DNA of 64,000 nucleotides. It comes from Oceanobacillus alkalisoli. GTDB taxonomy: Bacteria > Bacillota > Bacilli > Bacillales > Amphibacillaceae. The stretch spans positions 170,160-234,159 of the forward strand of contig NZ_JAKGBW010000006.1 in the NCBI RefSeq assembly GCF_021556485.1, in the 5' to 3' direction. Made by a program: the position numbers and the translations under genes. Position 1 is the first letter of the stretch; each line of letters starts with the position of its first letter. Below, piece by piece: positions 1 to 9,851 of the stretch. The notes beneath the pieces are model-generated. The model saw only the letters and a program-made list of their open reading frames with translations. It had not been told where the DNA came from and made no database searches.

Positions 1-76
1 TGTGCACATTTTAACATTCTAACACACTTAAAACGTATTAAATTCACCCTATAAATAAACTAATTCTTTGTTAATG

Positions 77-112
77 TTGACAATTACATGATATATATTA
101 TAATTAGTATGT
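77..112 (+). promoter_or_regulatory. ahpC promoter with PerR-box-like operator
   Basis: TTGACA (77-82), a 16-base spacer and TATAAT (99-104) form a near-consensus sigma-A promoter. TTATAATTAGTATGT (98-112) overlaps the -10 and matches the PerR consensus TTATAATNATTATAA at 11 of the 14 specified positions. PerR control of ahpCF is well known in Bacilli; the site call here is inference from similarity. Confidence 0.6.
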
Positions 113-124
113 GAATATATTCAC
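111..124. promoter_or_regulatory. 14-bp perfect palindrome in the ahpC leader
   Basis: GTGAATATATTCAC is a perfect palindrome just downstream of the -10, where transcription should start. It abuts the PerR-like box and could be a second operator half or an independent regulator site. No factor can be named from sequence. Confidence 0.4.
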
Positions 125-153
125 TATGTATATATTTTAAAGGAGGAATATAT

Positions 154-720
154 ATGTCATTAGTAGGAAAAGAAATATTACCATTTAAAGCCCAAGCTTA
201 TAAAGCTGGAGAAGATTTCTTTGAAGTAACGGAAGAGAAGTTGAAAGGTCATTGGAGTATCGTTGTGTTTTATCCTGCAGACTTTTCTTTCGTTTGTCCA
301 ACTGAACTGGAAGATGTTCAAGATCAACTACCTGAATTACAGAAACTTGGTGTAGAAGTATTTTCCGTTTCCACGGATACTCACTTTGTTCATAAAGCGT
401 GGCATGACCATTCCGATGCAATTAGTAAAATCACTTATACGATGATTGGCGACCCATCACAGCAAATCTCCCGCAACTTTAATGTTCTGGATGAAGAAGC
501 TGGATTGGCCCAACGCGGAACATTCATTATCGACCCCGATGGAGTTATTCAAGCAGTTGAAATTAATGCAGACGGAATTGGCCGTGATGCAAGTACGCTG
601 ATTGATAAAATCAAGGCTGCACAATACGTGCGTAAAAATCCAGGCGAAGTTTGTCCGGCAAATTGGAAGGAAGATGAGGAAACATTGAAGCCTAGCCTTG
701 ACTTAGTAGGTAAGATTTAA
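154..720 (+). CDS. ahpC: Alkyl hydroperoxide reductase subunit C (peroxiredoxin)
   Basis: Cytoplasmic typical 2-Cys peroxiredoxin that reduces hydrogen peroxide, organic peroxides and peroxynitrite and is recycled by AhpF. The 188-aa product has the usual family length. The peroxidatic cysteine lies in FVCPTE (about residue 48) and the resolving cysteine in EVCPANW (about 167). The start is fixed by AAAGGAGG at 139-146, seven bases upstream of the ATG. The gene is followed 38 bases later by ahpF, so the two are an operon behind the promoter at 77-104. The PerR-like site implies induction by peroxide. Identification is secure. Confidence 0.97.
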   Translation: MSLVGKEILPFKAQAYKAGEDFFEVTEEKLKGHWSIVVFYPADFSFVCPTELEDVQDQLPELQKLGVEVFSVSTDTHFVHKAWHDHSDAISKITYTMIGDPSQQISRNFNVLDEEAGLAQRGTFIIDPDGVIQAVEINADGIGRDASTLIDKIKAAQYVRKNPGEVCPANWKEDEETLKPSLDLVGKI

Positions 721-758
721 ATCTTTCTACACTTGAGCTTATATAAGGAGGGTTTTTA

Positions 759-2291
759 TTGTTAGATGCAGATATTAAGCAACAATTGAAACAATATATG
801 GGGCTTATGGAAAATGATGTCGTTCTTAAATTGAGCGCAGGTTCGGATGATTTGTCCACTCAAATGACAGAATTGGTTCATGAGCTGGAAGCACTATCTT
901 CAAAAATTAAAGTGGAAAAAACGAAGCTTGAACGAACACCTAGTTTCAGCATTAACCGTCCAGACGAAAATACCGGCATTGCATTTGCCGGTCTTCCGCT
1001 TGGCGAAGAATTCACTTCCCTCGTCCTTGCTCTTCTTCAAGTTAGTGGACGGGCTCCAAAAGTGGATGAGAAACTAATTGATCGTATTAAAAAGCTCGAT
1101 GGAGATTACCACTTTGAAACATATGTTAGCCTTAGCTGCCATAACTGCCCAGTTGTAGTACAGGCATTAAACGTAATGGCAGTCTTAAACCCTGGCATTA
1201 CTCACACGATGATTGAAGGCGGCGCTTTTAAAGAAGAAGTCGAAAGCAAAAATATCATGGCTGTCCCTACCGTCCACCTCAATGGCGAAGAATGGGGCGG
1301 CGGACGTATGGAGCTTGAGGAAATCCTAAATCAATTAGGAAGCACAGCCGACCAATCCGAGTTCGAGGATAAGGAACCTTATGATGTGCTCGTTGTCGGG
1401 GGAGGACCAGCAGGCGGCAGTGCTGCCATCTATGCTGCAAGAAAAGGCATCCGCACTGGGATGGTTACAGACCGGTTCGGCGGACAAATTCTCGATACAA
1501 GCTCGATTGAAAACTTTATCAGTGTAAAAGAAACGACTGGTGACTCGCTCGCTGCCAGCATTAGACAGCATGTCGATGAATACAATATCGATATCATGAA
1601 TACACAACGCGTGAAAGATATTGAGAAAAAAGATGACTTCATTGAAGTGGAACTGGAAAATGGTGCAGTTTTACAAAGTAAGACAGCTATTATTACTACC
1701 GGTGCCCGTTGGCGAAACGTCAATGTACCTGGTGAAGAAGAATACAAAACAAAAGGTGTAGCATATTGCCCACACTGTGACGCTCCTTTATTTGAAGGTA
1801 AAGATGTTGCCGTAATTGGTGGCGGAAACTCCGGTATTGAAGCAGCAATCGATCTGGCCGGAGTCGTGAAACATGTTACAGTGCTTGAATTTATGGACGA
1901 ACTGAAAGCCGACTCCGTATTGCAGGAGCGCTTGCACAGCCTGCCCAACGTAACAGTAATTACCAGTGCTGCGACAAAAGAAATTCATGGCGATGGCTCG
2001 AAAGTTACCGGTCTTACCTACACAGACCGCGCGGCAAATGAGGACAAACATATTGAATTAGATGGTGTCTTTGTTCAAATCGGTCTTGTGCCGAATACAG
2101 AATGGATGAATGATTCCATCGAGAAAACGGGAATAGGCGAAATTATCGTGGATAAACAAGGTGCAACAAACATTCCAGGAATTTTCGCTGCCGGTGACTG
2201 TACAGACAGCGCCTATAAACAAATCATCATTTCTATGGGAGCTGGCGCAACAGCTGCGTTAGGTGCCTTTGATTATTTGATCAGAAATTAA
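759..2291 (+). CDS. ahpF: Alkyl hydroperoxide reductase subunit F
   Basis: FAD-dependent NADH:peroxiredoxin reductase that passes electrons to AhpC. Domain order: an N-terminal tandem thioredoxin-like domain with active site CHNC (about residue 128), then an FAD-binding GGGPAGG motif (about 213), the thioredoxin-reductase-type redox CPHC (about 343), the NADH-binding GGGNSG motif and the C-terminal AAGDCTD FAD motif. The 510-aa length is normal. Translation starts at TTG, supported by AAGGAGGG (745-752) six bases upstream. It is the second gene of the ahpCF operon and ends at a strong terminator. Confidence 0.97.
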   Translation: MLDADIKQQLKQYMGLMENDVVLKLSAGSDDLSTQMTELVHELEALSSKIKVEKTKLERTPSFSINRPDENTGIAFAGLPLGEEFTSLVLALLQVSGRAPKVDEKLIDRIKKLDGDYHFETYVSLSCHNCPVVVQALNVMAVLNPGITHTMIEGGAFKEEVESKNIMAVPTVHLNGEEWGGGRMELEEILNQLGSTADQSEFEDKEPYDVLVVGGGPAGGSAAIYAARKGIRTGMVTDRFGGQILDTSSIENFISVKETTGDSLAASIRQHVDEYNIDIMNTQRVKDIEKKDDFIEVELENGAVLQSKTAIITTGARWRNVNVPGEEEYKTKGVAYCPHCDAPLFEGKDVAVIGGGNSGIEAAIDLAGVVKHVTVLEFMDELKADSVLQERLHSLPNVTVITSAATKEIHGDGSKVTGLTYTDRAANEDKHIELDGVFVQIGLVPNTEWMNDSIEKTGIGEIIVDKQGATNIPGIFAAGDCTDSAYKQIIISMGAGATAALGAFDYLIRN

Positions 2292-2296
2292 AAAAT

Positions 2297-2333
2297 TGGA
2301 GTCGAGAGGTTGCCTTTCGACTCCAGTTTTTTA
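2297..2333 (+). terminator. Rho-independent terminator of ahpCF
   Basis: TGGAGTCGAGAGG (2297-2309) pairs with CCTTTCGACTCCA (2313-2325) across a 3-base loop, with one A:C mismatch, and is followed by a T run at 2327-2332. Confidence 0.9.
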
Positions 2334-2365
2334 TCATTCACCCCATTGATGAAAAATCCTTCTCT

Positions 2366-3847
2366 CTAGTCCTCAACCACAATCCGGTTCAGCTCCCCAC
2401 TCAACTTCGTAATCTCCTCAATCGACTCATTAATATTCGCAATCAATTCATGTTCACTTTCAATCGTAGCAACAATTTCCTCCGTAGCTGATGCATTCTC
2501 TTCAGAGATGTTTGCTACACTTTCTATTTGAGCTTGGATATCTTTAAAGTTTCTTGTCGATGATTGTATTTCTTCCATCCCTGTAGCGAGCTCTTCATTT
2601 GTATATTGGAAAGAATCTCTTATCTCTGCAAAATAAGAAGAAATTTCTTCTACTATTTTTTCCCCTTCTTTAATGGCAGATTCACCTTTTAGTGATCGAT
2701 CATGCGCATTTCGCGATTTATCGAAGAGTTCAGTCGTTACCTTTTCAATATCAACGGTGATATTGGCGCTTTGTTCCGCTAATCTCCGAACCTCATCCGC
2801 TACAATCGCAAAACCTCTTCCATGTTCACCAGCACGAGCCGATTCAATCGCAGCATTCAGCGCTAGTAGGTTCGTCTGATCTGCAATATCTTTTATCCCC
2901 TGTAAGAGCGAATTCACGGTTTCTAGACTTGTCTGCAGATCATTTACCGTGACAGCAGTCGTGCTAATCGCAGTATTGACGGTGGACATATGATTATTCA
3001 GCTGGTTGATCTTCTGCCAGCCTTCTTGCACGTTTTCGTTCATCGCCTCTGATTTATTTGCAATATCTTGAGAGATAGAAATCGACCGATTGGCACGTTC
3101 CACCGAATCACCCATCGATTCACTAATGGAACTGATACTACTTGCTTCTTCTTGGATACCAGCGGCCATTTCTTCCACTGAATGGTTTATTTGGTAACTG
3201 GAATCGTAAATCGTTGTAATATTTGTGTTTAAATGATCGATATTTTCATCCAATGTATTCGTATTTTCCTCAATCATATGCATCGTTGCTTGTAATCGCT
3301 CTGTCAAGCGCTGGGCTTCCATTTCCTTGCGATACGATTCATCGATTAGTTCTCTTCCCCATTTCGTCAAGAGATAGAGAGCAACCATGATCCCATTAAT
3401 TAACGCAAGTACCGTAATAAATCCTTTAAAATCACTATCGATTCCGAGCAGCTCTTCCGATTTGCTCAAGTAAGTTACGATAAAAGCAAGATTAACAACT
3501 CCAATAAATATAAGTAGAAGGCCTTCTTTAAAATAGAGTGTCACCATCGCGATAGACAATAAAATAATGTAATGCTTATTTAAGGCGAAACCATCTAAAT
3601 AAAACATTGCAGTTGCAACAACTAATGGCAGTAAAGCGAAGATTAATCCTTTTACATAAGGTGGAAACCGTAGAAAATAGTTAGCAACTGATAAAACAAT
3701 AACTAATACTCCCGCTATGATAATACTAACCGTATCCTCCACGCCTCGTGAAGAAACAATTGGTACTACTAAAAGTAAAACGATTGCTATCATCAGAAAT
3801 AAATTAACCTTATGAACGCGTTGTGTGTTATATGTATCTTGTTTCAT
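2366..3847 (-). CDS. Methyl-accepting chemotaxis protein
   Basis: Membrane chemoreceptor that signals to the CheA-CheW kinase. Residues about 15-165 hold roughly six hydrophobic segments with very short loops, so sensing would be within the membrane or of an internal signal; there is no large extracellular ligand domain and I see no HAMP domain. Residues about 200-490 are a long coiled-coil signalling domain containing the hallmark hairpin tip [19 protein letters not shown] followed by [16 protein letters not shown]. The start is supported by AAAGGAG upstream on the minus strand. It stands alone, convergent with ahpF. The ligand cannot be predicted. Confidence 0.93.
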   Translation of the reverse strand: MKQDTYNTQRVHKVNLFLMIAIVLLLVVPIVSSRGVEDTVSIIIAGVLVIVLSVANYFLRFPPYVKGLIFALLPLVVATAMFYLDGFALNKHYIILLSIAMVTLYFKEGLLLIFIGVVNLAFIVTYLSKSEELLGIDSDFKGFITVLALINGIMVALYLLTKWGRELIDESYRKEMEAQRLTERLQATMHMIEENTNTLDENIDHLNTNITTIYDSSYQINHSVEEMAAGIQEEASSISSISESMGDSVERANRSISISQDIANKSEAMNENVQEGWQKINQLNNHMSTVNTAISTTAVTVNDLQTSLETVNSLLQGIKDIADQTNLLALNAAIESARAGEHGRGFAIVADEVRRLAEQSANITVDIEKVTTELFDKSRNAHDRSLKGESAIKEGEKIVEEISSYFAEIRDSFQYTNEELATGMEEIQSSTRNFKDIQAQIESVANISEENASATEEIVATIESEHELIANINESIEEITKLSGELNRIVVED

Positions 3848-4020
3848 GCCAATCTCCTTTTTCTAATTTTTCATATATCACGCTTTTATTATCGGTTATC
3901 TGGGGATCAAAGTTAAATCAAACTATAAATATACGTATCTATTCCTCACGCATGATTTTTCCAAAAAAATACAGTATACTATCCTATGGTAACACAACTT
4001 AAGAACTAGGAGGAAATAAT

Positions 4021-5049
4021 ATGAAAATCGCGATTATGGGTGCAGGATCCTTAGGAACAATTATTGGTGCCTACCTTTCTAAGCGCAATGAACTAGTCGA
4101 GTTAATCGATGTCAATCAGGCGCATGTGGATGTCTTGAATCAGTCGGGTGCTACAATTACTGGTACGATAAATGAAACAATCGCTGTAAAGGCAATTACA
4201 CCGGACAAAATGGAAGGGCATTATGATTTAGTACTTTTATTAACGAAACAAATGTATAATACAGAGGTTTTAGAAAACCTTGAACCCCACTTAGATGAGG
4301 ACAGTATCGTTCTTTCATTACAAAATGGGGTCCCAGAGGATTCGTTAGCAACTGTTCTAGGGAGGAAACGAATAGTAGGCGGATCAGTTGAATTTGGTGC
4401 AACATGGGTCGAGCCTGGAGTATCAGAATTAACGACAGCTGCGGAGGCATTCCAAGCAAATGCTTTTCAAATCGGTGAGTTAGATGGAACAACTACAGAG
4501 CGCATTCAGCAAATTAAAGGAATCCTTGATGGTGTAGGTAACACAACAATTTCTGCAAATCTAATCGGAACAAAGTGGGCTAAATTATTAGTAAACGTTG
4601 CGATGAGTGGTATGTCTGCTGTATTAGGCTGCGCATATGGGGATGTATTAAAGAATGAAATAGCAGTAATGAGTGCCGTCATGTTAGCCGATGAAACGAT
4701 TAAAGTTGGTACTGCATCCGGTGTCGAGTTTGACGAACTTGCCGGATTTAATTTAAATATCTTTAATATTGCTACAGACAAAGCGAATCTCCCGCAAGCT
4801 ATTGGCTTTACGAAAAAAGCATTTGCTCCACAAGCTTTACTGAAAGCTAGTATGCTGCAAGACCTTGAGAAGAAACAAAAAACGGAGATTGATTATATAA
4901 ATGGGTTCGTATCTGCAAAAGGAAAGGAAGTGAACATCAGCACTCCGTTTAATGATTTGCTCGTGCGATTGGTGAAGAAAGCGGAGGAAGAAAAAACGCT
5001 TCCTGATTTTGAAGAAAATCTTGCTTACTTTGAAGCATTGCTATCCTAA
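4021..5049 (+). CDS. panE: 2-dehydropantoate 2-reductase (ApbA/PanE family)
   Basis: NADPH-dependent reductase that turns ketopantoate into pantoate for coenzyme A synthesis, or a paralogue acting on a related keto acid. The 342-aa protein begins with the Rossmann motif GAGSLG (residues 7-12) and carries family features LQNG, a central GTKWAKLLVN helix and a conserved TPxN-like region (STPFND). AGGAGG lies just upstream of the ATG. It is a single gene. Coenzyme A feeds the 4'-phosphopantetheine used by the NRPS downstream, but that link is only circumstantial. Bacilli often have several paralogues, so the symbol is provisional. Confidence 0.85.
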   Translation: MKIAIMGAGSLGTIIGAYLSKRNELVELIDVNQAHVDVLNQSGATITGTINETIAVKAITPDKMEGHYDLVLLLTKQMYNTEVLENLEPHLDEDSIVLSLQNGVPEDSLATVLGRKRIVGGSVEFGATWVEPGVSELTTAAEAFQANAFQIGELDGTTTERIQQIKGILDGVGNTTISANLIGTKWAKLLVNVAMSGMSAVLGCAYGDVLKNEIAVMSAVMLADETIKVGTASGVEFDELAGFNLNIFNIATDKANLPQAIGFTKKAFAPQALLKASMLQDLEKKQKTEIDYINGFVSAKGKEVNISTPFNDLLVRLVKKAEEEKTLPDFEENLAYFEALLS

Positions 5050-5194
5050 TTATCAATATGCATTAACAAGAATAGTGCCAAATCCTTTATATATATGTCT
5101 ATATTCATACCTCTAGACACCATTGCATTCCGCTTCTCACCTTGTTATGTTAGAAGAAGAAAATACAGACAAGGGGAAAGCGAGGTATAAAGGG

Positions 5195-5986
5195 ATGAAA
5201 GAGAAAGTATTATCACTGCAGAATCTCAGAATGAGTTATCCCGACAAAGACGTTTTGAACGGGATTAATCTAGAAGTCTACCGGGGACAAATCATCGGAT
5301 ATATCGGCCCAAACGGTGCAGGAAAAAGTACGACATTAAAAATCATGCTCGGATTAGTCGATGGTTATGGCGGTGTCGTCGAAATATTTGGTAATAATAT
5401 TGCATCAAGTGATCCTACATATAAACAAAAAATTGGTTATGTACCCGAAAATGCGGAGATTTACGATAATCTGACAGCTGCTGAATATCTCACATTTATC
5501 GGTGAAATGTATGGTATGAACAGGGAAGTTGCGGAAACGAAAGCATTGAGTCTTCTCGAAGAATTTGATATGGGAGAAGTTTTCCATTCGAGAATCTCCT
5601 CTTTCTCTAAGGGAATGAGGCAAAAGGTTCTGATCATCTCCAGCCTATTGCATAATCCGGATTTGATTTTTCTGGATGAGCCATTGAGCGGATTGGATGC
5701 AAACAGTGTGATGGTTATTAAAGATATGCTGGAAGCCTTAGCTAACCAGGGTAAAACGATTTTTTATTCGTCTCATATTATGGATGTGGTTGAGAAGATA
5801 AGTAATCGCATTGTTCTCTTAGTGAACGGTAAAATTGCTGCGGATGGTTCTTTTGATGAACTGAAAGAGCAAAGTGAGGCAGGTTCGCTTGAAGCGATTT
5901 TTAATCAATTAACGGGATTTGATGAACATCAAGAAACAGCGAAAAAAATTGTCTCTATTGTAACAGAGGATGAGCAAGATGAGTGA
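5195..5986 (+). CDS. ABC transporter ATP-binding protein
   Basis: Nucleotide-binding subunit of an ABC-2-like exporter. Walker A is GPNGAGKST, the signature is SSFSKGMRQK (a degenerate LSGGQ typical of ABC-2 ATPases), and Walker B is LIFLDEP followed by LSGLD and an SSH switch. I start at the ATG at 5195 (MKEKVLSL), with GAGG nine bases upstream; an upstream in-frame TTG at 5123 has no ribosome site and adds 24 residues that do not look like the family. The next gene overlaps its 3' end, so the two are translationally coupled. Substrate unknown. Confidence 0.9.
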   Translation: MKEKVLSLQNLRMSYPDKDVLNGINLEVYRGQIIGYIGPNGAGKSTTLKIMLGLVDGYGGVVEIFGNNIASSDPTYKQKIGYVPENAEIYDNLTAAEYLTFIGEMYGMNREVAETKALSLLEEFDMGEVFHSRISSFSKGMRQKVLIISSLLHNPDLIFLDEPLSGLDANSVMVIKDMLEALANQGKTIFYSSHIMDVVEKISNRIVLLVNGKIAADGSFDELKEQSEAGSLEAIFNQLTGFDEHQETAKKIVSIVTEDEQDE

Positions 5987-7610
5987 AATCCGTATTTTAA
6001 ATGTGCTTGATATTTTCCAATCGGTTTTCCGCAAATTAAATATTAATTATGATGTTATGCGAAAAATCCTTGAAATAAAACTCACCATGGATGGTCGCCG
6101 GGTTCCAACCATTCTCAATAATGCAAAGAAAAAGGAAGGGAATCAGTTTCTTAAATCATTATGGATTTATGGGATATATGGTGTTCTCCTTCTTCCATTT
6201 GGATTTTTGGGTGATAATTATTTTTTCCAGGTAAGTATCATAGCGGGAGTTGCCATGTTCATCCTTGCGACATCACTAATCTCAGACTTTTCTTCTGTAC
6301 TTCTGGATATCCGTGATAAAGTGATTTTGAATACAAAGCCGGTGGATAATCGGACGATTCATGCAGCTAAATTTTTTCATGTTGCAATTTACTTGACGCT
6401 GCTTACTGGGGCATTCATCTCGATACCAGCAATCGTATTTCTTTTTACAAAAGGTTTTATTTACTTTCTTCTATTTTTTATAATCATTCTATTAATCGAC
6501 CTTTTAGTACTAGCTTTCACTGCATTAATCTATATGCTAGTACTACGATTTTTCGATGGGGAAAAATTGAAAGATATTATTAACTACATGCAAATATTAC
6601 TTGCTGTGGGAGTTGTGGTCGGCTATCAAATCATTATAAGGTTATTCGATGTTGTAGATTTCGAGTATGTATATGACTTTAGCTGGTGGCATGTATTGAT
6701 CCCGCCAATATGGTTCAGTGCACCATTTGAACTCGTGTTAAATCACAATTATACGAGAGAGATTATCATTCTTTCTGTTTTAGCCATATTAGGACCGCTC
6801 CTATCGATTTTCTTCTATTATTTGTCTATGCCGGCTTTCGAACGGAATTTGCAGAAGCTGATGGAAGAATCAAGTACGAAGAAGAAGAAAAAATGGACAC
6901 CAAATGATCTGTTCGAAAAGTTAATTTGTTTTAGCAAAGAGGAAAAAGCATTTTACCGCTTTGCTTCGATTATGATAAGCAGGGAAAGAGATTTTAAATT
7001 AAAAGTTTACCCTTCATTGGGAATGGCACTTGTATTCCCATTAATCTTCCTTTTTAACAATTTGAGCTTTCAGACACTGGAGGAATTAGGGCAAGGAAAA
7101 TCCTTTTTAACGATTTATTTCTCCATTATTATTATTGGGACCGTTGTTCATATGCTGCAGTATTCCGCGAAATATAAAGCTGCATGGATTTTCCGCACAA
7201 CACCGATCCAAAAGCATGCTATCGTCTATCGTGCGGCTTTAAAAGCAATGTTTGTGAAACTGTACTTACCGATTATCTTTGTGCTGTCGATTCTTTATAT
7301 CTGGATATTTTCCATTCGTATCCTGCCTGATTTAGCAGTTGTTTTTATCATCGCTTTATTGCAGATGCTTATCGCTTATAGGCTATTTAATAATGGAAAG
7401 TATCCGTTTACCGAGCCGATTGAAACGACCCAGCAAGGCGGTGGTACTGCGGGTATCGTTATCCTGTTAATGATTTTTATTGGGATATTTGCGCTTTTAC
7501 ATTTCTTAATCTCCCTTTTACCTTTTGCAATTTATGGTTATTTAGCGGTTCTTATCGTAGTTACGGCGATTTTATGGAACGTGACGTTTAGGGAGAAGTT
7601 AGCAAAATAA
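5979..7610 (+). CDS. ABC transporter permease (multi-spanning)
   Basis: Partner of the ATPase upstream, whose gene it overlaps by 8 bases. About 543 aa, with many hydrophobic segments grouped around residues 55-110, 125-190, 205-230, 270-290 and 350-540, and a lysine-rich cytoplasmic patch (KKKKKW) near 310. GAGGA at 5965-5969 is correctly spaced for the ATG at 5979 but touches the alternative ATG at 5970, so I prefer 5979. The two genes end at a bidirectional terminator. I recognise the general ABC-2 permease type but not the substrate. Confidence 0.85.
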   Translation: MSEIRILNVLDIFQSVFRKLNINYDVMRKILEIKLTMDGRRVPTILNNAKKKEGNQFLKSLWIYGIYGVLLLPFGFLGDNYFFQVSIIAGVAMFILATSLISDFSSVLLDIRDKVILNTKPVDNRTIHAAKFFHVAIYLTLLTGAFISIPAIVFLFTKGFIYFLLFFIIILLIDLLVLAFTALIYMLVLRFFDGEKLKDIINYMQILLAVGVVVGYQIIIRLFDVVDFEYVYDFSWWHVLIPPIWFSAPFELVLNHNYTREIIILSVLAILGPLLSIFFYYLSMPAFERNLQKLMEESSTKKKKKWTPNDLFEKLICFSKEEKAFYRFASIMISRERDFKLKVYPSLGMALVFPLIFLFNNLSFQTLEELGQGKSFLTIYFSIIIIGTVVHMLQYSAKYKAAWIFRTTPIQKHAIVYRAALKAMFVKLYLPIIFVLSILYIWIFSIRILPDLAVVFIIALLQMLIAYRLFNNGKYPFTEPIETTQQGGGTAGIVILLMIFIGIFALLHFLISLLPFAIYGYLAVLIVVTAILWNVTFREKLAK

Positions 7611-7657
7611 AGGACAGTCCTAAACCGTTTTAATCGGTAAGTGGACTGTCCTTTTTC
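7611..7657. terminator. Bidirectional terminator
   Basis: AGGACAGTCC (7611-7620) pairs with GGACTGTCCT (7643-7652), with a smaller ACCG/CGGT stem inside. T runs flank it on the plus strand (7652-7656) and an A-rich stretch on the other side serves the minus strand, so it can end both converging transcription units. Confidence 0.85.
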
Positions 7658-7673
7658 TTCTGCTTATCGGCTT

Positions 7674-8753
7674 CTATCGCAAGTTATCCTCCAGATTTAA
7701 AATAAAATCCACCAGCACGTCCTGATATTCTCTCACTGAATCGACATAAACCATTTCGTTCTCCCCATGCCAATCACTGCCGATGGGGCCAAATTCTACA
7801 GCGGCGCCTCCGTACTCGGTAAAGTACTGCCCATCACTGGAGCCATGCTGACCGAATAAATTAACTTTTTCCAGATGCGTAATTCGTTTAATTGATTCGC
7901 CCAATGCTTCCACATAAGGATTGTCTTCTTTTGTCTTGATTGGGTTATTGCGATTATGAATAGAAAGGCTGCAGTCTGTAATTTCCTTAATCTGATGAAC
8001 GATATCTTCCAGAGATTGATGCGGCAGATATCTGATATCCAGTGACATCTCACACTTTTCCGGGACTTTATTATAAACGGTTCCTCCTTTGATCTTTGCG
8101 AGATTGATAGAGGGCTTCGTAAACATGGATGAACTTTCTTGTGCAAAAGGCAGCTCTAAAATTTCTTCAAAAAGATCTATCGCTTTCGTGATTGCATTCG
8201 CACCTTCCCAAGGACGGCTTCCATGTGCGGGTTTTCCCGGAACAGTAATATCAAGCTGGAGCACTCCTTTAGATTGAATGCCAATCCCAAGGTTTGTTGG
8301 TTCACCACAAATAATAAAGTCTCCCAAATAACCTTTTTCTGTTAAATACTTGGTGCCGTTCCTGCCACCAGTCTCCTCATCCGGGACGATCTGAAGCATA
8401 ACGTTGGATGTTAATTCCATATCCTTCAATTGAGCAGCCGCAACCATTGAAGCGGCCACTCCTGCTTTCATATCGGCTGTACCACGACCATACATTTTCC
8501 CTTCTTCCGTATAAGGCTGAAATTGCCTGTCCTCTGCTTCGATAACGTCGATGTGTCCGTTTAAAACAATCGTAGAATCACCTTGTCCTAGTTCACTAAC
8601 AAGCATATGAAACCCGTGGTTTTCTAATTTTTTAACCGGGACGCCTTGGTTTTCCAGCCATTGTTCACAATAAGCAATTGCCTTGTTTGCCCCTGCTTTT
8701 GTCGAACTGTCTATTTTAATTAGGTCTTTTAATAAGGGAATTGGGTCACCCAT
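7674..8753 (-). CDS. M20-family amidohydrolase (ArgE/DapE-like)
   Basis: Zinc-dependent deacylase or peptidase of the acetylornithine deacetylase / succinyl-diaminopimelate desuccinylase group. Family signatures are visible: NGHIDV (first metal ligand, about residue 65), GRGTADMKAG (bridging Asp), PDEETGGRNG (catalytic Glu) and a C-terminal FGPIGSDWHGENE with the last His ligand. AGGAGGG lies upstream of the ATG. It is the second gene of a two-gene minus-strand unit with the ATP-grasp gene at 8802. The pairing of an amide-bond-forming and an amide-bond-cleaving enzyme suggests they act on one N-acyl or peptide compound, which I cannot name. Confidence 0.88.
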   Translation of the reverse strand: MGDPIPLLKDLIKIDSSTKAGANKAIAYCEQWLENQGVPVKKLENHGFHMLVSELGQGDSTIVLNGHIDVIEAEDRQFQPYTEEGKMYGRGTADMKAGVAASMVAAAQLKDMELTSNVMLQIVPDEETGGRNGTKYLTEKGYLGDFIICGEPTNLGIGIQSKGVLQLDITVPGKPAHGSRPWEGANAITKAIDLFEEILELPFAQESSSMFTKPSINLAKIKGGTVYNKVPEKCEMSLDIRYLPHQSLEDIVHQIKEITDCSLSIHNRNNPIKTKEDNPYVEALGESIKRITHLEKVNLFGQHGSSDGQYFTEYGGAAVEFGPIGSDWHGENEMVYVDSVREYQDVLVDFILNLEDNLR

Positions 8754-8801
8754 TTTATCCCTCCTACTACTAAAATTTCAACGAATGTTTTACAATACAT
8801 G

Positions 8802-9851
8802 CTATTCTTCAAGTGCCTTCATGACTTTTCGTTTATTTATGGGTACAACGATGTCATGGCGTGCCAGCTCGATGTTAGGCTTTTGATGCAGCCACTCTTC
8901 TTGTATCTCTTCTCCTGCAGTTAAAGCAAGGATTGCAGATGGAATATCGGCTCCTGCTAAATGGGTAAATGCATAGCCGCCGCCAAATCGGGGATTAATG
9001 TCAATCACGTAATAATCTGTCCCATTAAAATAAACATCCGTGTTCATATAGCCTGCATGGCCAAATCCTTTACCCAGCTGCTCGGCAATATCCCTTAATT
9101 CCGGTATATTTACGGTAATACATCGGTCAATATCCCCGCCCCTCATCCCTAATTGCTTCCTAGCAAAAGATGTTAGGAACTGACCGTTTAAATCGTTAAA
9201 CATATCGACACTGAATTTATCCCCTTCAATCACTTCTTGAATAATGATATTATCTTCCGATTTTCTCGAAGTATCTCCAGCAAGGGGACTTTCTTTAATT
9301 TCTTGAATAGCGTGCTGGTAAGCAAATTCCATATCCTCGACATTATCAATGATTTCAATGCCTATTGAAGCAGAACCATTACGGGGCTTCATGATTAATG
9401 GAAAGAATACCTCCTGTTTTTCCAATGCTTTCTTTGCATCTTCTACATGAAAGTAGGAAAGCGGAGATTTAACATCGAACGGTTCCAGCAGTTCCTTGTA
9501 CTTTCCCTTATCCCGAACCTTTTCTACAACAGTGGAATTCGGTGCAAATACGGATACACCTAATTTCTCGAGTTCTTTTTTATGCTCCGATATTTCCGGC
9601 ACTTCCCAATCATTCAATGGGACTAGACAGTCCACATCATGTTTCTTACAAATCTCGATAATAGCTTCCATATAATTGGTATCCGTTTGTTCAGGTATTA
9701 CATAGTTTTCGTCCCCCGCTTGGAGCGACGGGGCATTGTACTCAGGATCAGCAACAATTACTTTCCCTTCGATTTCAGCTTTTTTTAAAGCGTCTTTAAA
9801 AAAACCTACCAAGTCTATCCTTCTTGCTGTTGATGTCAATAAGATGTTCAA
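8802..9851 (-). CDS. ATP-grasp ligase (carbamoyl-phosphate-synthase-like fold)
   Basis: Predicted carboxylate-amine ligase that activates a carboxylate as acyl phosphate. Residues 1-100 are a Rossmann-like pre-ATP-grasp domain starting LLTSTARR. The ATP-grasp core follows, with PLIMKPRNGSASIG (P-loop-like, about 155), IIQEVIEGDKFSVDMF, and the metal-binding DINPRFGGGYAF near 285. It starts at TTG with GAGGAG nine bases upstream. The M20 gene follows after about 50 bases. Its location beside the NRPS operon is notable, but it faces its own upstream region, so a role in the peptide pathway is unproven. Confidence 0.8.
   Translation of the reverse strand: MNILLTSTARRIDLVGFFKDALKKAEIEGKVIVADPEYNAPSLQAGDENYVIPEQTDTNYMEAIIEICKKHDVDCLVPLNDWEVPEISEHKKELEKLGVSVFAPNSTVVEKVRDKGKYKELLEPFDVKSPLSYFHVEDAKKALEKQEVFFPLIMKPRNGSASIGIEIIDNVEDMEFAYQHAIQEIKESPLAGDTSRKSEDNIIIQEVIEGDKFSVDMFNDLNGQFLTSFARKQLGMRGGDIDRCITVNIPELRDIAEQLGKGFGHAGYMNTDVYFNGTDYYVIDINPRFGGGYAFTHLAGADIPSAILALTAGEEIQEEWLHQKPNIELARHDIVVPINKRKVMKALEE

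Noticed and set aside
1430-1948. 172-aa minus-strand open frame inside ahpF
   Set aside because: Antisense shadow of ahpF, with no start signals and low-complexity Ser content.
5123-5194. N-terminal extension of the ABC ATPase from TTG 5123
   Set aside because: No ribosome site and no family similarity in the added 24 residues.
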